Of a stretch of DNA of 64,000 bases, positions 1 through 11,038 are shown in pieces. Source of the DNA: Discostella pseudostelligera (taxonomy: Eukaryota; Bacillariophyta; Thalassiosirophyceae; Thalassiosirales; Thalassiosiraceae); contig JALLBK010000070.1 of the NCBI GenBank assembly GCA_036940085.1, forward strand, positions 1 through 64,000, given 5' to 3'. A model generated the notes under the pieces. It worked only from the letters and a program-made list of their open reading frames with translations, was not told where the DNA came from and made no database searches. Numbering within the stretch: the stretch's first letter is position 1; each line of letters begins with the position of its first letter. A program made the translations under genes and the position numbers.

Positions 1-34
1 TCCACCTGGAACCAAAGTTACACCTGGAACCAGT

Positions 35-1240
35 GTGAACCACTGGCCTATGTCAAGATTAGCAAATCCGCGGTCGTACCCGAATGAGCATAAACTACCA
101 TGTGAGCTGGCTGTCGTCTGCATTGATGGGGATAAAGTCACCCGTGACCCATCCGATCATATTTGCACCACAGTGGGGAGACAAGCGGCTAAGATGTTTT
201 TAACTGGCGACAAAGGTTGGAGTGTGGAGCAATTTGAGGAAGTGGCTTGGGACCATCTCCATGCATCTCTTCATAGTAAAAGCAATGCTTTTCGGATTTG
301 GCTCTCAAAACAACACTCCTCCAACTTCTGCGCTACTGGAGTACAAATGGTGAGATGCGGTATGTCAGAGGACAACAGATGTCCTAGTTGTTGGAGACGG
401 GGTGAGCGAGCTGAACATTTGTGCAAGTGTCCAAGCGCTGCCAGATCACGCCTCCTCAAGGACTCAGTTGCTGACCTTCAGGCATGGATGTCAAAAGATG
501 AACACACAGATTCGGAACTTGCTTACTGGGTTGCAAAGTACATTCGTGGCCATGGTGCGGTCCCTTTTGCAGACCTGGGCTCGATGTCTCCTCATATGCG
601 TGCTCTTGTGGAAAGTCAGGACTTAATTGGATGGCGTAACTTCATGGAAGGACGGGTTTCTTCTCACTTCTACACTGTTCAACTTGACCACTTAGCCCCT
701 TGCATCGTGCGCATGAATGCATCTGATTGGATGAAAGGCTTCATAACTCGTGTGCTGTAGATGACTCATGCTCAATGGTTACTTCGCAATTTCATGCTTC
801 ATGATTTCAAGTCCGGCTTCCTCCATCTGAAACGCCGAATCGACATCTTGTATTGAATAGAGGAACTCAGTCACACACAGGAGCACGAGATTCCTGAAGA
901 AAGCCATTTCCTTCTTGAGTTTGATACCAACCAACTGGTCAATGGTGATCTTGATGGACAAGAATACTGGGTATGTGCTATGGAGGCAGCAAAGGCTGCT
1001 ATTGGTTCTCACCCGCAGCCGGTCGGATCAACGCCAACTGCCAAACGTCCAAGTCTCTGGAAAGGAGGAGTCTTCTCGTTGCGGGAAGAGATCAGGAGAG
1101 AGTGGGGATCTGATGGAGGTCCTCTGCCAGACTGGTGGTGCACAGACAACTCTCCAGATACCTCATCAGATACTCGGCATCCATCGGTAGCCCATTTAGC
1201 AGCTCGGGCACCCTCTAACAAATGCAGAAAACCGGACTAG
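35..1240 (+). pseudogene. decayed diatom repeat-family ORF, Cys-His motif, two in-frame stops
   Basis: One reading frame runs from 35 to 1240 and is cut only by TAG at 758-760 and TGA at 854-856. The product has a central CPSCW-x8-HLCKCPS cluster (about residues 116-133) that could bind zinc, then a Trp- and Arg-rich helical part, and after the stops a segment with LLRNFMLHDF and EYWVCAMEAAKAA. The layout resembles a high-copy uncharacterised family I recall from diatom genomes that often lies near reverse transcriptase fragments. The catalytic function is unknown. The first 34 bases hold two copies of ACCTGGAACCA. The reading frame stays coherent past both stops, so this is a recently inactivated or readthrough copy. 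The 5' part may lie outside the window. No better function can be assigned. Confidence 0.6.
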
Positions 1241-1492
1241 TCATAATTTCTGAGGAACTGCATAGAGGGTGCAGACTTACCCTGTTTCCGATGACTCACA
1301 CTCGTCGACGATCTGTCGTCCAGGCAACGTTGCTGTGGTGTAGAACACGGCAATCGAAAAGGTCCGAGACTTTACAGCTGATTATGTAATGCTGGTAAAT
1401 TCAGTATGATTATTATTATTATTACAGAGGTTCCGTGCAAGTAGAAAGAGCTGCAGTTACAAATGGGCAGATATGTTGTGACGTACAGGTAA
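1241..1492. other. unassigned spacer, possible 3' tail of the repeat-family element
   Basis: No coding signal is seen. It includes a short ATT run near 1412-1425. It may be the 3' untranslated part of the preceding repeat-family element. Confidence 0.3.
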
Positions 1493-1632
1493 GTGCCAAT
1501 TTTTGAACCCGTGGTGCAAACTATTGGACCTGTGATGCAAATTTTCGGACCTGTGCCGCTACTTTTTTGATCCGCGTTGCCAAGTTTTTGAGGCTTGGTG
1601 CCGAATTTCCGGACCGGTAGTGCAACTGCACC
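1493..1632. repeat. degenerate 21-22 bp tandem repeat
   Basis: Six to seven diverged units follow one another. Each begins near GTGCCAATTTTTG or GTGCAAATTTTCGG and ends near GGACCTGTG. Unit length is about 20-23 bp. This is the first block of a compound satellite that runs to about 4375. Confidence 0.6.
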
Positions 1633-1715
1633 ACCTCTTCACCAACTCTACATGACCTACAAAATCATTATCTGCTCATGAATCACTTTGCACTCTGTTG
1701 ATCCTCTGCACCTAT

Positions 1716-3205
1716 GAAGCATATCTTCCCCTCCTCTTTACATCCGCATCTCTGCACCTCCGCCTCTGAACCTCAACCTTCACCTTCACCTGCACCCTCA
1801 CCTTCACCACCTCTGCACCACCTCTGCACATCTTCTGCACCACCTCTGCACCTGCACCTCAACCTTTTCCTTAGCACCACTGCACCACCACCACTGCGCC
1901 TCTAATTCACTTGCACCTTTATCTTTCTCACCTGAACCTGCCCCACTTCCATTGCACCACCTTTGCACCACCTCTGCACTACTACCTCCCCTGCACCACA
2001 TCTGCACCCACTCCTCTACTTTTGTGCCACTGCCTCTGCACCACCTCTGCACCACCAGCTCCTCTGCACCACCTCTGCACCTCCACTTAACACCACATCT
2101 GCACAGCCTCTGCACCACCCCTGCAGCCGCCTCTCACCACTATCACTGCATCACCTCTGCACCACCTCCTCTGAACCACTTCTGCACTGCCTCTTTACCA
2201 TGTTTGCAACCCCTCTGCACTACCTCCTCGGGACCACATCTGCACCACCTCTGCAGCCTCTGCACCATCTTTGCACCACCTCTGCACTACTACCTTCCCT
2301 GCACCACATTTGCACCACCTCCTCTGTACCCTGTACCACTGCCTCTGCACAACCTCTGCACAACCTCTGCACCACCACCTCGTCTTCACCACCTCTAGAC
2401 CAGCACCTCTGCACCACCTCTGCACCTGCTCATCTGCACCTGCACCTGTGCATCTCTGCATCTCTGCATCTTTGCACCTCTGCACTTGCACATCTGTGCA
2501 CCACCATTGCACCACCTCCTCTGCACCGCCTCTGCACCGCCTCTGCACTGCCTCTGCACCACCTCTGCACCACCTCTGCACTACTACCTCCCCTGCACCA
2601 CATCTGCACCACCTCCTCTGTACCCTGTACCACTGCCTCTGCCTCTGCACCTGCACCCACACCTCTGCACCACTGCACCACTGCACCACTGCACCTCTGC
2701 ACCACTGCACCTCTGCACCTCTGCACCTCTGCCTCTGCACCTGCACCTTTACCTGCACCACCGTGTCTGCACCTGCACCCTCACCTTCACCACCTCTCTC
2801 CACCTCTGCGCACCACCTCTGCGCACTGCCTCTGTACACCACTTCTGCACCACCTCTGCACAACCTCTGCACAACCTCTGCACCTGCAACCTGCACCTGC
2901 AACTCTGCACCACCTCTGCACCACCTCTGCAGAACCTCTGCACCTGCAACTCTGCTGCACCTGCAACCTGCACCTGCAACTCTGCATCACCTCTGCACCT
3001 GCAACTCGGCACCACCTCTGCACCACCTCTGCACAACCTCTGCACCTGCAACTCTGCTGAACCTGCAACCTGCACCTGCAACTCTGCATCACCTCTGCAC
3101 CTGCAACTCTGCATCACCTCTGCACCTGCAACTCTGCACCACCTCTGCACCACCACCTCTGCACCCCCCAACCTCTGCACCCCCCAACCTCTGCACCTCA
3201 CACTG
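1716..3205. repeat. CTCTGCACCAC minisatellite, about 1.5 kb
   Basis: Dense tandem array of variants of CACCTCTGCACCAC and CACCTGCAACTCTGCAC, with a short 9-12 bp basic unit and some higher-order periods (for example repeated TGCACTACTACCTCCCCTGC blocks). The + strand is almost free of G except in TGC. Long open frames through it encode only Cys/His/Thr/Pro/Leu strings and exist in several frames at once, so they are treated as repeat artefacts. Confidence 0.9.
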
Positions 3206-3239
3206 GGTGCTGTACAGGTGTGTTCAAGAGCATGAGACA

Positions 3240-4170
3240 CTGACACTGCTGGGCCTCCTATAGTGTTGTTGGACATCAGGCATCAGACACCGTGTTGTTG
3301 CTGCTGGTGTTCGACATCAGACACATGAAGGTCTACCACTAACCACTGCCGTTCACCATCACACACCAGGTCTTTTATTCTAGCACCAGTGGTGTCCAAC
3401 ATAAGCCACCAGGTCTAGGAACTGGTGTTCAAAATCAGACATGACAATCATGTCTCCTACTCTACACTCTACTGGTTTATTACTTCTCACTCAGACACTG
3501 GTTCAACATCAGTACAGGTGGGACCAGATCTACCAGTGTAATTGTACACGGGTATGACAACCAACAACTAGCAGTGTTGGATATCAGATACTGGGTCTAC
3601 TATACCACTGGTGTTGGACATCAGACAGCAGGTCTATCAGATCAGACATTGGTGGTGTGTCTTCTGGTGTTCTTTGACACCAGACACCACCAGGTTGTCT
3701 ACATGTGTTGGACATGAGACTCGGGTCCTAGGTCTACTGAGGTCTACTGTCTACTGGTCATGGCGTTGGATGGGTCCACCTGTGTTGGACATCCTCAGAC
3801 ATGAGGTCAAGTGGGTGTCAGACATCAACACCGTGTCTACCAGTGTTGGACAACAGACACCAGGTCTGCATGTCTTCAAGAACATCAGACTGCTGGTGTA
3901 GGACATGAGACACTGCTTGGTGCTGGGTCTACCTTGTCTGTTGGATATCAGACACTGGTGGGTCATGGGTCATCTACCGGTGTAGGACATCAGACACTGT
4001 ACACTGGTGGGTCTACCAGTGTTGGATATCAGACACCGGGTCAACTGGTTGTGTTTAACATCAGATGCCTGTTTGACATCAGATGCTGGGTCTACAAGAC
4101 ACTGTGTCTACCCATCGTGGACATAGTAAGACACTGTGTCCACTGGTGTTAGACATGTCCTCAGACACCA
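3240..4170. repeat. degenerate 30-40 bp minisatellite (GTGTTGGACATCAGACAC units)
   Basis: About two dozen diverged copies of a unit containing TGTTGGACATCAGACACTGG followed by GGTCTACCAGT. The spacing is irregular, so the array is old. It abuts the CTCTGCAC array and shares no obvious unit with it. Confidence 0.85.
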
Positions 4171-4234
4171 GGTAATTGCTGCTATCACTCCCCCATCATG
4201 GAGAAGATATGTTTAGTTCTCAGCACAATTGCTA

Positions 4235-4375
4235 TCAACCAATATCACCACCATCATCACCATCAAGACCATTGTTACCACTATTACCACCATCACCACC
4301 TCACCATCACCACCTCCATCACAACCATTATCTAGCACCATCACCACCATTACCATCACCACTACTATCTTCCTG
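4235..4375. repeat. CAC/CAT trinucleotide tract
   Basis: Imperfect (CAC)n, (CAT)n and (ATC)n microsatellite. It ends about 150 bp from the stop codon of the transporter on the opposite strand. Confidence 0.85.
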
Positions 4376-4523
4376 AAGCACTATCATCTACCATATGTCC
4401 ACCACCATGGTATGGTGGATACGAGGGTAATCCTACATAATTTGTTGCAATGCACTCTCAGTATGGAAGGGAAATCATTAGCTAGAGAAATGTTTTAAAA
4501 TCAATTTGTTACCAACGTGTTAT

Positions 4524-7457
4524 TTACATGTCATAAAAATTACCACGGCCTTCCTCAACAATAAAATCTCTTGAACCAAACACGCTCATCAACACTAACA
4601 CAATATTGAACAATCCCAATCCGATCAGCAATGCCATCACTGCTGCCATTGGTGCTGAAAAGTCACCACCTACTGCACTCATGTACAACAGCGGAGGGAC
4701 AATGAGGCCTGTGACAGAAAGACAAACACCACGTATGACCTCAGATGCCTTGAGCACAGACGGGAAGGAACCTTCTAAAGTTCCAATGACGCAGATGATG
4801 AAAGCTAGGAGCATACGGAGTTTCCAGTATTTCACCTTTCGCTTCGCCGTAACCTTATTAGGCTTCTCTGTACCAGTGGTGTCAGGCGAAGTAACATGCA
4901 GGAAGTTGATTTTGTTTGGAGGTTTCGTGTGCGCATTTGGGCAAGCTGGTGCGATATATTTTCCAGCGTAAGTTGATGTGATCGAATTTCTCATCTCAGC
5001 ACCGCCATAGTCGATCCCCAGTGGCCGCTGACTGAAAGATTCACTCGCGGTATCAACAGTTTCGTCATCCGGTAGTATTGACCGCTGGGGACAGTGTGAC
5101 GACCCTGCTTTCATCGGATCAGCTGAAATTGTGTTCCCTGCTTCTATTTTTTTTTGTCGCTCATCGTTTCGTTCATCTAACCAAATCTCCAACATTTGCG
5201 TACTAGGATACAGAATGACTGGAAGTGTCAAGACCAATGCAACACCCAACGACAGCATGTACACATATCGGACGGCAGACGAGTTCAAACAATATGTTAC
5301 ATCCCAACATCCATCTTCTCCGTGCATAGTTCCAACACCTCCACCCAATCCTCCAGCAAGACCAATCCACGACACCAATAATGTAACCAATCCATACATG
5401 AATACTCCACCAACAACAATTAGTACAGCGAGATGTTGCCGCTCGTTGTCTTTCTTACTTCCGCCACCTTCAGTTTGGTTATGCGCATGCATCCATCCAC
5501 CCCCCCAACGTTGAGTGCCCTCGATGCTGTTTACTGTTGGCAATGCTAAGTTGATCCCTTCAATGCAATAAATAGTGGTGGCAACGTAGGTAGGCACACC
5601 ACTCCATTTTGTCGTCCACATATCATCGGGACGATCTAAGAATGGATGACCATCAGTCAACACGACGGCCGCGTACAGCATAGAACCGATACATCCAACT
5701 GCATACGTTATGAGTCCGAATGACGAAATCGCTGCCAATTCCGTTAACGATGGGATCTGCAGGAGTCCGTGAATAATCGGGAAGAGGAGCGATGCCATGG
5801 CAAGTCTTCCAATGAAGTCTGGGCCTTTCCATTCCAGATAATATTCCTCCTCATCAGTACTCCGGCTTGCATAACCTTGATTAGAATATTCGCCATCATC
5901 GAGATTGTCGTTCTGCTCACCGGCCTGATCTTGGCTAGGCCCTAGGCGCCTCAACATTGAGCGGCCATTATCTTCCTCCACATATACCTCGACGTATGAC
6001 CACCCTAATCGTTCCCAACCAGCGACGTAGCATAAATTTTCAATGGCCAGATGAAGCATTCCACTTGCAAACATGAGATGGCCCATGACCATTGCAAATA
6101 TGACGAAGAAAGATGCCCGTTTACCCACCAAGCAATTGGCAACATCGCCGTAGGTGACAAGTCTGACTTGCGCCTGTTTTGGAGGAGGTGGCATCGAAAG
6201 CGGTATGGCATTATTGTGTACATTGTCAGTGAAGCTTTGGTATTCATCCGAGACCGCATTCGACCCTCTGCTGACATTGTTAGTCTTCGAGTCAAGCGGT
6301 TCTATTCTCCCACTGTCCCCTTCCAGAGGTAGCAGGTGCACATTCCCACACGAGGAGTTGTTTGTAAATTTGTCCGGTGCAGCGATGGCGACAACTGTGG
6401 ATAGCGGAACCGGGACTACATCCCATATATCCTCTCCGATGGCATTGCCAATTTTGTCTATTCCCGAGGATTGATTCGCTCTTGAAAAGTTCTTTGTCTG
6501 CGGAGTTCGACTGCGTTCCAATTCAACACTTTTTTCCATACTATGCTTCATCCCATCCTTTCTCCACATTTCATAATCTTCCCTCTGTTCGATACCCCTG
6601 CGTTGACTTGCCAATATATCCATCTTGGCTATTTGCCTAGCCGACAATAATAGGTAACATGCAAACGCACAACCCACCACAATTAGCAAATGACAAAATG
6701 TGCCGAGGAGTAACCCCACCTCACCCATAACCTTCGGATTAGACAACATGCCAATGCCAAAAAGAGCCTTAAGAAATATAACAAAGGCACCAACGGTCGA
6801 TGCACGATGTGCCTTATTGGATCTCTGTCGTGCCTCCTGAACGGTATTGTTGCAGGTTTCATCATCGATTATCCCGTCCCTTTTCTTCTCCAGATCCCAA
6901 GGATTCTTTATGGGCCCGATGCTCGGAGTAACTCGTTGACCATTGATTTCACTACTATCGTGAATGATATGATCCATGGAATGATCAGAGGAATCTACGC
7001 TCTGATCATCCTGCGAGTAGAAGAATTGTTCCGACCACGACCACGAATTGGTTACAGGAATTGAAGCTGTGCCGGGTGTAATGGCGGCAGCTCCAGACAA
7101 AAATCGTGATGATCCCGTGCCTAACTCTCTCCCTCCTCCTGCAACGTGAAATCTATTTTGTCTTATTAATTTGTTCGTGGTCGATGGCAGTGGCGATATG
7201 GCCAATGATGACAGAGGTAAACTGGACGAAGTTGGCTCATTGAATTGCATCTCACGTTTTTCCTGCACTTGTTGCTGCTGTATTATTTTGTCTGTGAGCT
7301 CGGCCGAATAAGCTCCATTGACTAGGGTTGTGGTAGCGGCAGAGGCATATGGGTTTCGCTCCCAGGATACAGAGACGTGAGTACATGGGTCGTCATCGGC
7401 TTCAAAATTGCCGATTGTTGGATGAGTTGTCGCTTTGTCTTCGGTCGAATCTTCCAT
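4524..7457 (-). CDS. AAAP-family amino acid transporter, long form
   Basis: A single-exon 977-residue protein. The first ~220 residues are polar and low in complexity with a short Gln run. The Aa_trans fold starts near residue 220 with GAFVIFLKALFGIGMLSNP, the usual first helix of SLC36/AVT-type carriers. Further helices include FFVIFAMVMGHLMFASGM, GRLAMASLLFPIIHGLLQI, a segment with IYCIEGINLALPTVNS (the conserved family block), and VALVLTLPVILYP. The C-terminus ends in three hydrophobic helices. It should move amino acids with protons across a plasma, vacuolar or other endomembrane. The polar insertions in the loops and the length (twice that of animal SLC36) are unusual but common in stramenopiles. 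The start is the first Met of the frame. Confidence 0.85.
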   Translation of the reverse strand: MEDSTEDKATTHPTIGNFEADDDPCTHVSVSWERNPYASAATTTLVNGAYSAELTDKIIQQQQVQEKREMQFNEPTSSSLPLSSLAISPLPSTTNKLIRQNRFHVAGGGRELGTGSSRFLSGAAAITPGTASIPVTNSWSWSEQFFYSQDDQSVDSSDHSMDHIIHDSSEINGQRVTPSIGPIKNPWDLEKKRDGIIDDETCNNTVQEARQRSNKAHRASTVGAFVIFLKALFGIGMLSNPKVMGEVGLLLGTFCHLLIVVGCAFACYLLLSARQIAKMDILASQRRGIEQREDYEMWRKDGMKHSMEKSVELERSRTPQTKNFSRANQSSGIDKIGNAIGEDIWDVVPVPLSTVVAIAAPDKFTNNSSCGNVHLLPLEGDSGRIEPLDSKTNNVSRGSNAVSDEYQSFTDNVHNNAIPLSMPPPPKQAQVRLVTYGDVANCLVGKRASFFVIFAMVMGHLMFASGMLHLAIENLCYVAGWERLGWSYVEVYVEEDNGRSMLRRLGPSQDQAGEQNDNLDDGEYSNQGYASRSTDEEEYYLEWKGPDFIGRLAMASLLFPIIHGLLQIPSLTELAAISSFGLITYAVGCIGSMLYAAVVLTDGHPFLDRPDDMWTTKWSGVPTYVATTIYCIEGINLALPTVNSIEGTQRWGGGWMHAHNQTEGGGSKKDNERQHLAVLIVVGGVFMYGLVTLLVSWIGLAGGLGGGVGTMHGEDGCWDVTYCLNSSAVRYVYMLSLGVALVLTLPVILYPSTQMLEIWLDERNDERQKKIEAGNTISADPMKAGSSHCPQRSILPDDETVDTASESFSQRPLGIDYGGAEMRNSITSTYAGKYIAPACPNAHTKPPNKINFLHVTSPDTTGTEKPNKVTAKRKVKYWKLRMLLAFIICVIGTLEGSFPSVLKASEVIRGVCLSVTGLIVPPLLYMSAVGGDFSAPMAAVMALLIGLGLFNIVLVLMSVFGSRDFIVEEGRGNFYDM

Positions 7458-8167
7458 ACCTAAGTAGTGGTGCTCTTGTTTATCCGCCTTCGGCTGCTTC
7501 TCGATGACGAAAAAGGGTGCCGATGATAATGATAGGAGGAAGGAGAGCCTTTGCTTGCTTGAGTACCTACTCCTACCACTTTAGATCATGATTGTATGGA
7601 TAGTGGATGGAGTGCAAGAGTTCTACGGATTTGGCCATGGTTGGTGCATCCTCCATTCCACTCCACATCCAACGATATATTGTAGCGAGCAAGAAGAAAG
7701 CTTTCTCTCGCCTTGGCTGCTGTCGTCAGAATGATGTCATATTAAAGACAAATGTCTGTAAATTAAGCGAGCTTATCTACGAGACTTATGTACAAATGAT
7801 CACCAATTGATAACCGTTATCCCTAGAGAGAATATTCTCAGCAAGGTGAAAATTTTCAAATTTCCGATTGTCATTATTCATCGCGATCGACCTTTGGTTG
7901 CTTTCGCGCCAATTCCTGTTTTGCTTTTTGGCGGGAAAATTGGAGTACTACACCCAGCCCAATAGCAGCACCACGACGAATGGCAAAACGGAGAAGATAA
8001 CCTTGAAGGACAGCTCAACGAAGAAAATGAATATAACGAACATGACTATTCACATTTCCCAAGATGGTGAACCGCAACAAAGTACCATCAGCCACGCCAG
8101 ACATTGTAAGTACAACAAGAGCAGCATCCAAATCCAAACCATCATCGTAGAACATCCATGGCATGCC
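7458..8167. other. intergenic region, no gene recognised
   Basis: Upstream of the transporter and before the retroelement remnant. A perfect E2F-like palindrome-type site TTTTTGGCGGGAAAA lies at 7925-7939. Short ORFs (7607-7810, 7868-8176) show no recognisable motif. Confidence 0.4.
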
Positions 8168-8171
8168 CTGA

Positions 8172-8541
8172 CATGATGATACCAAATTAAAGTTGATGAT
8201 ACACCAAATGAAAACTCATCCATGGGGAGCAGCCTGCATGCAAGAAACTTGGACCCTAGGAATGTCTACATTCACCATAGATGGGTACACAGCTATCATG
8301 CACGGACATACAAACAGAAGCAAAGATGCCAGGGGTAGAAACAAAGCTTGTGACTGAATCCTCTTGTTAAGCCCACTCTTCATGAAAGCCCATGAGTGAG
8401 CAAAGGAACACACAGTCACAATTCCAATTGATCACAAATTTGAAGGACACTTCCTTGGAATTGCACTCACCTTCCCTAACTATGATGACAATGATGGAAA
8501 ACAAATCAAAGGCCACCTCAAACTTTTCCTCTGCTCTATTT
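8172..8541 (+). pseudogene. non-LTR retrotransposon ORF, 5' part (AP-endonuclease domain)
   Basis: Frame 0 reads as the endonuclease domain of a diatom non-LTR retroelement: MQETWTLG (compare the family's QETW), a DGYTAIMHGH segment, and finally KLFLCSIY. Stops sit at 8355-8357 and 8397-8399. The frame breaks off inside the Tyr codon of SIYHP, where the large DNA transposon is inserted. It resumes in phase at 17296 once the transposon and one copy of its 8-bp duplication are removed. The 5' end of the element is not visible; the frame is closed by a stop at 8169-8171. Confidence 0.7.
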
Positions 8542-8554
8542 CTAGGTTGCAAAT
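8534..8554. repeat. left target-site duplication and TIR of the 8.7-kb transposon
   Basis: CTCTATTT (8534-8541) followed directly by the terminal inverted repeat CTAGGTTGCAAAT (8542-8554). Both are matched exactly at the other end (17275-17295). Confidence 0.92.
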
Positions 8555-8593
8555 TACCGGATTGAAAAAGTAATTACCAAAGGCTGAGATCCA

Positions 8594-8629
8594 GTAAAAC
8601 TGGGTAATACCAGTAATACCCAGTTTTAC
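8594..8629. repeat. subterminal hairpin of the transposon's left end
   Basis: GTAAAACTGGGTA (8594-8606) is followed by its reverse complement TACCCAGTTTTAC (8617-8629). Together they form a 13-bp stem that overlaps the GTAATACC motif shared with the right end. It may be a transposase binding site. The stretch from 8630 to 8992 holds no gene. Confidence 0.6.
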
Positions 8630-8992
8630 CATTTTCTTACCCATAATATTGCCAAAATGTGGCCCTATCAGAGGCAGTAAATTAGACTTCCTCTCAAATT
8701 CGGTGATCGTTTCTGCGAGTATTAATTGGATCGCCGATCAAGCAGGAAGTTCTTAGAACTTCACAAAAGCCCTGCAATGTTATATATTGCTTCTCATTTC
8801 ATTTATTGTATCTAGAAGCAACTAATGGTAAATAAAGCCATATATTGCAGCACACTAGTTACTATCATGTACTAGAATGTCATAATGCCCTTAGTTCTAA
8901 TGATATCATACTTGGTGTATTACTATTATCTATAACATATTACTACCTAGTACTATGAATATTCCCCCCACACACACATAATACCGTCCTGC

Positions 8993-10184
8993 TTACTTCC
9001 ATCCCGCCCTCGTCGACGATCTTTGATGTGGACGCATGTTCATTCTCTCGGGTGGTTGCACTGGCCTCTTTTGCTTTTTAGAATTGCTACTACCACTAGC
9101 CATTCCCACCGCCTGAGCCTCTTCCTCAAAAGTCTTCCCAAATTCATTAAGGCCCTCATCTTCAGCACTCTCCTCCACATCATCTTCTTCATGGCCATCC
9201 TCATTCCCAACATCATCATCGACAATACTCTCATCGTCACTGCCGCCACCGACACTGCCGTCATCACCGCCACCACAGTCCTCTTCGTCATCACTATCTT
9301 TATAATTATTCCACGCCCCCCTCCCACCTCTCTTGCGATCCCAATTACTGAGAATAATTGTATCCTCCTTGGGATCAGACTCATACTCGAAGTCTTCGTG
9401 GTCATCAACATCAACATCATCATCATCATCATCACCTGCCACAACCATCTCCTCAGTCCGAGTAGCCAATACAGTATAGGCAGTCTTCTTCGAATGTTTG
9501 TCACTCAACAAGAATTTCCTTCCTCCATCCTTCGACTCAATCCACTTCTCCCAATATCGACAAAGAACCTTGAAATCATGATGGTTCCTCTTGAATGCCG
9601 GCTTCCAGGAGTCCATCACCTTGCAATAGTGTTTCATACCACTGCGCTTCCATGTAGTGACACCATAGACACGCTTGATACCTTTCCCTGAGGTATAGAG
9701 CGACTTCACAATCTTACCATCGGGCGTCTTCTTCTTCAACCATACATCATCACTGTTCTTAATCAAATATACAATGTATGCAATGTCGCTGGCAGTGATT
9801 ATGTCTAGATAGGAAGATCCAACATTCTTGATGAGTAGATTGTTGTAGTATCAATCGGCATGCACCAATCTCACAAATCCTGCGAGAAACTCCATGAGCT
9901 TGTCCATTCGCCCCTCCTCCTGAAAATAAATCACTCCCAAATAGTACCGTAAAACATGCTGTATAAGCAAAGGGGTTGCACTTGGTTAGCAGAAAATTCG
10001 AAGGATTTAGTTTTTGATTTGAAAATCACGTCTGATACTATTCCTACGTAGGAGATTCACATCTGGAACCACTCCACAGTAGGCAATATGCTCCTCGCAA
10101 GAGCGACCACGGTCGCCGATAGCAATGCCGACAATGTCGATCACCCTGCCGATCATATCGTTAATAGGATGATTATTGTTCATG
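8993..10184 (-). pseudogene. transposon cargo gene B: acidic protein of unknown function
   Basis: Reading from an ATG at 10182-10184, the first exon carries IGRVIDIVGIAIGDRGRSC followed by EEHIAYCG. A probable intron ends near 9960. The frame then continues through YFQEEGRMDKLMEFLAGF, hits TGA at 9852-9854, and resumes as LDIITASDIAYIVYLIKN into the 257-residue 3' ORF. That part has a Trp- and Lys-rich region (KRVYGVTTWKRSGMKHYCK), then very acidic Asp runs, an RGGRGAW patch and a basic tail. Similar proteins occur, from memory, as uncharacterised repeated genes in other diatoms. No enzymatic motif is recognised. The acidic and basic low-complexity tail suggests a nucleic-acid or chromatin protein, which is inference only. 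Confidence 0.5.
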
Positions 10185-10580
10185 GTGTTGGTGTGCTATG
10201 CACTTGCTTATGCATGGTGTTTGTATGTTGATTGTGTGCACAGACACACATGCTGAGTAAAAACTCAACACGTCATATCTTCAAGACAAATGGTCGAAAA
10301 CCCATAAAACCACATATGGGCGGAAAGCTCTCTTTGAGCCGCATCCAGTTATCACACTTAATGTTCCACTGTTGTAGGAATAGGCGTTATATGCTTGAAA
10401 GAAAGTTTGCACTTAATTATTTTTGCATGTTGCTTAATAAACATTTTGCTTATACAGTGTGTTTTATGGTAATCATCTGGAATAATCAACATTCTTCCAT
10501 TGTGTAAATTCCCTTTGCCGGCACAACAGAATAATATCGTTAGTAGTTCGATGAGCAGCGAATTCCAGAATAATAATAAA

Positions 10581-11038
10581 CTAATACCATATCGCGTACT
10601 CACTCAAGTATGTAGCTCGGACAAAGCCATTGACATTACATCTCATGTCGGTGTACCTCTTAACAACCGTAGGTGCAATTAGAGTACCTCACTTCTCCTC
10701 AAAAACCACATCATCCGGTAATGGCAGGTGTCTCTTCACAAAGACAGAGAAACGCATCCCCTCCCATTCTGGGTTGTGTACAATCCACCCCTTCTCGAGG
10801 AACTTGAACCGAGGAAACAGATACTCAGAGCAAAACTTCATGACCTGCTCAGAGACGTCAAGATTGTCCTCTGTCCACTTGTACATTACTCTCAGTTCGT
10901 GCAGATTCCCCTCCTCCCGACCGCATGTGCTGCCCATGACTTCAGTGTCCTCACCTCATTCACCAACTTGTCCACCTTCCCCTCCAAGAAGACGACATAT
11001 TCATCGTCATTGGCATCTCCTCCGGGTTGGCTTGTCAT
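10581..11038 (-). pseudogene. transposon cargo gene A: unknown conserved protein, frameshifted
   Basis: It starts MTSQPGGDANDDEY at 11038. The frame slips by one base near 10930 in a G/A-rich run, then reads LDVSEQVMKFCSEYLFPRFK and VFVKRHLPLPDDVVFEEK. TGA at 10689-10691 interrupts it where a Trp codon (TGG) would fit, and it continues as GTLIAPTVVKRYTDMRCNV to a stop at 10581. The product would be about 150 residues, helical at the start and Trp/Phe-rich later. It lies between gene B and the transposase, on the same strand as B, and may be its upstream exon. No function is assigned. Confidence 0.5.

Noticed and set aside
1963..3263. Long ORFs (up to 365 codons) across the CTCTGCAC array on both strands
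   Set aside because: They exist in several frames at once and encode only repeat-derived Cys/His/Thr/Leu or Gln/Val/Arg strings.
9023..9691. 222-codon ORF on the + strand opposite gene B
   Set aside because: It is the complement of the Asp-rich and basic stretches of gene B and has no motif; Ile/Thr runs are a mirror of GAT/GAC codons.
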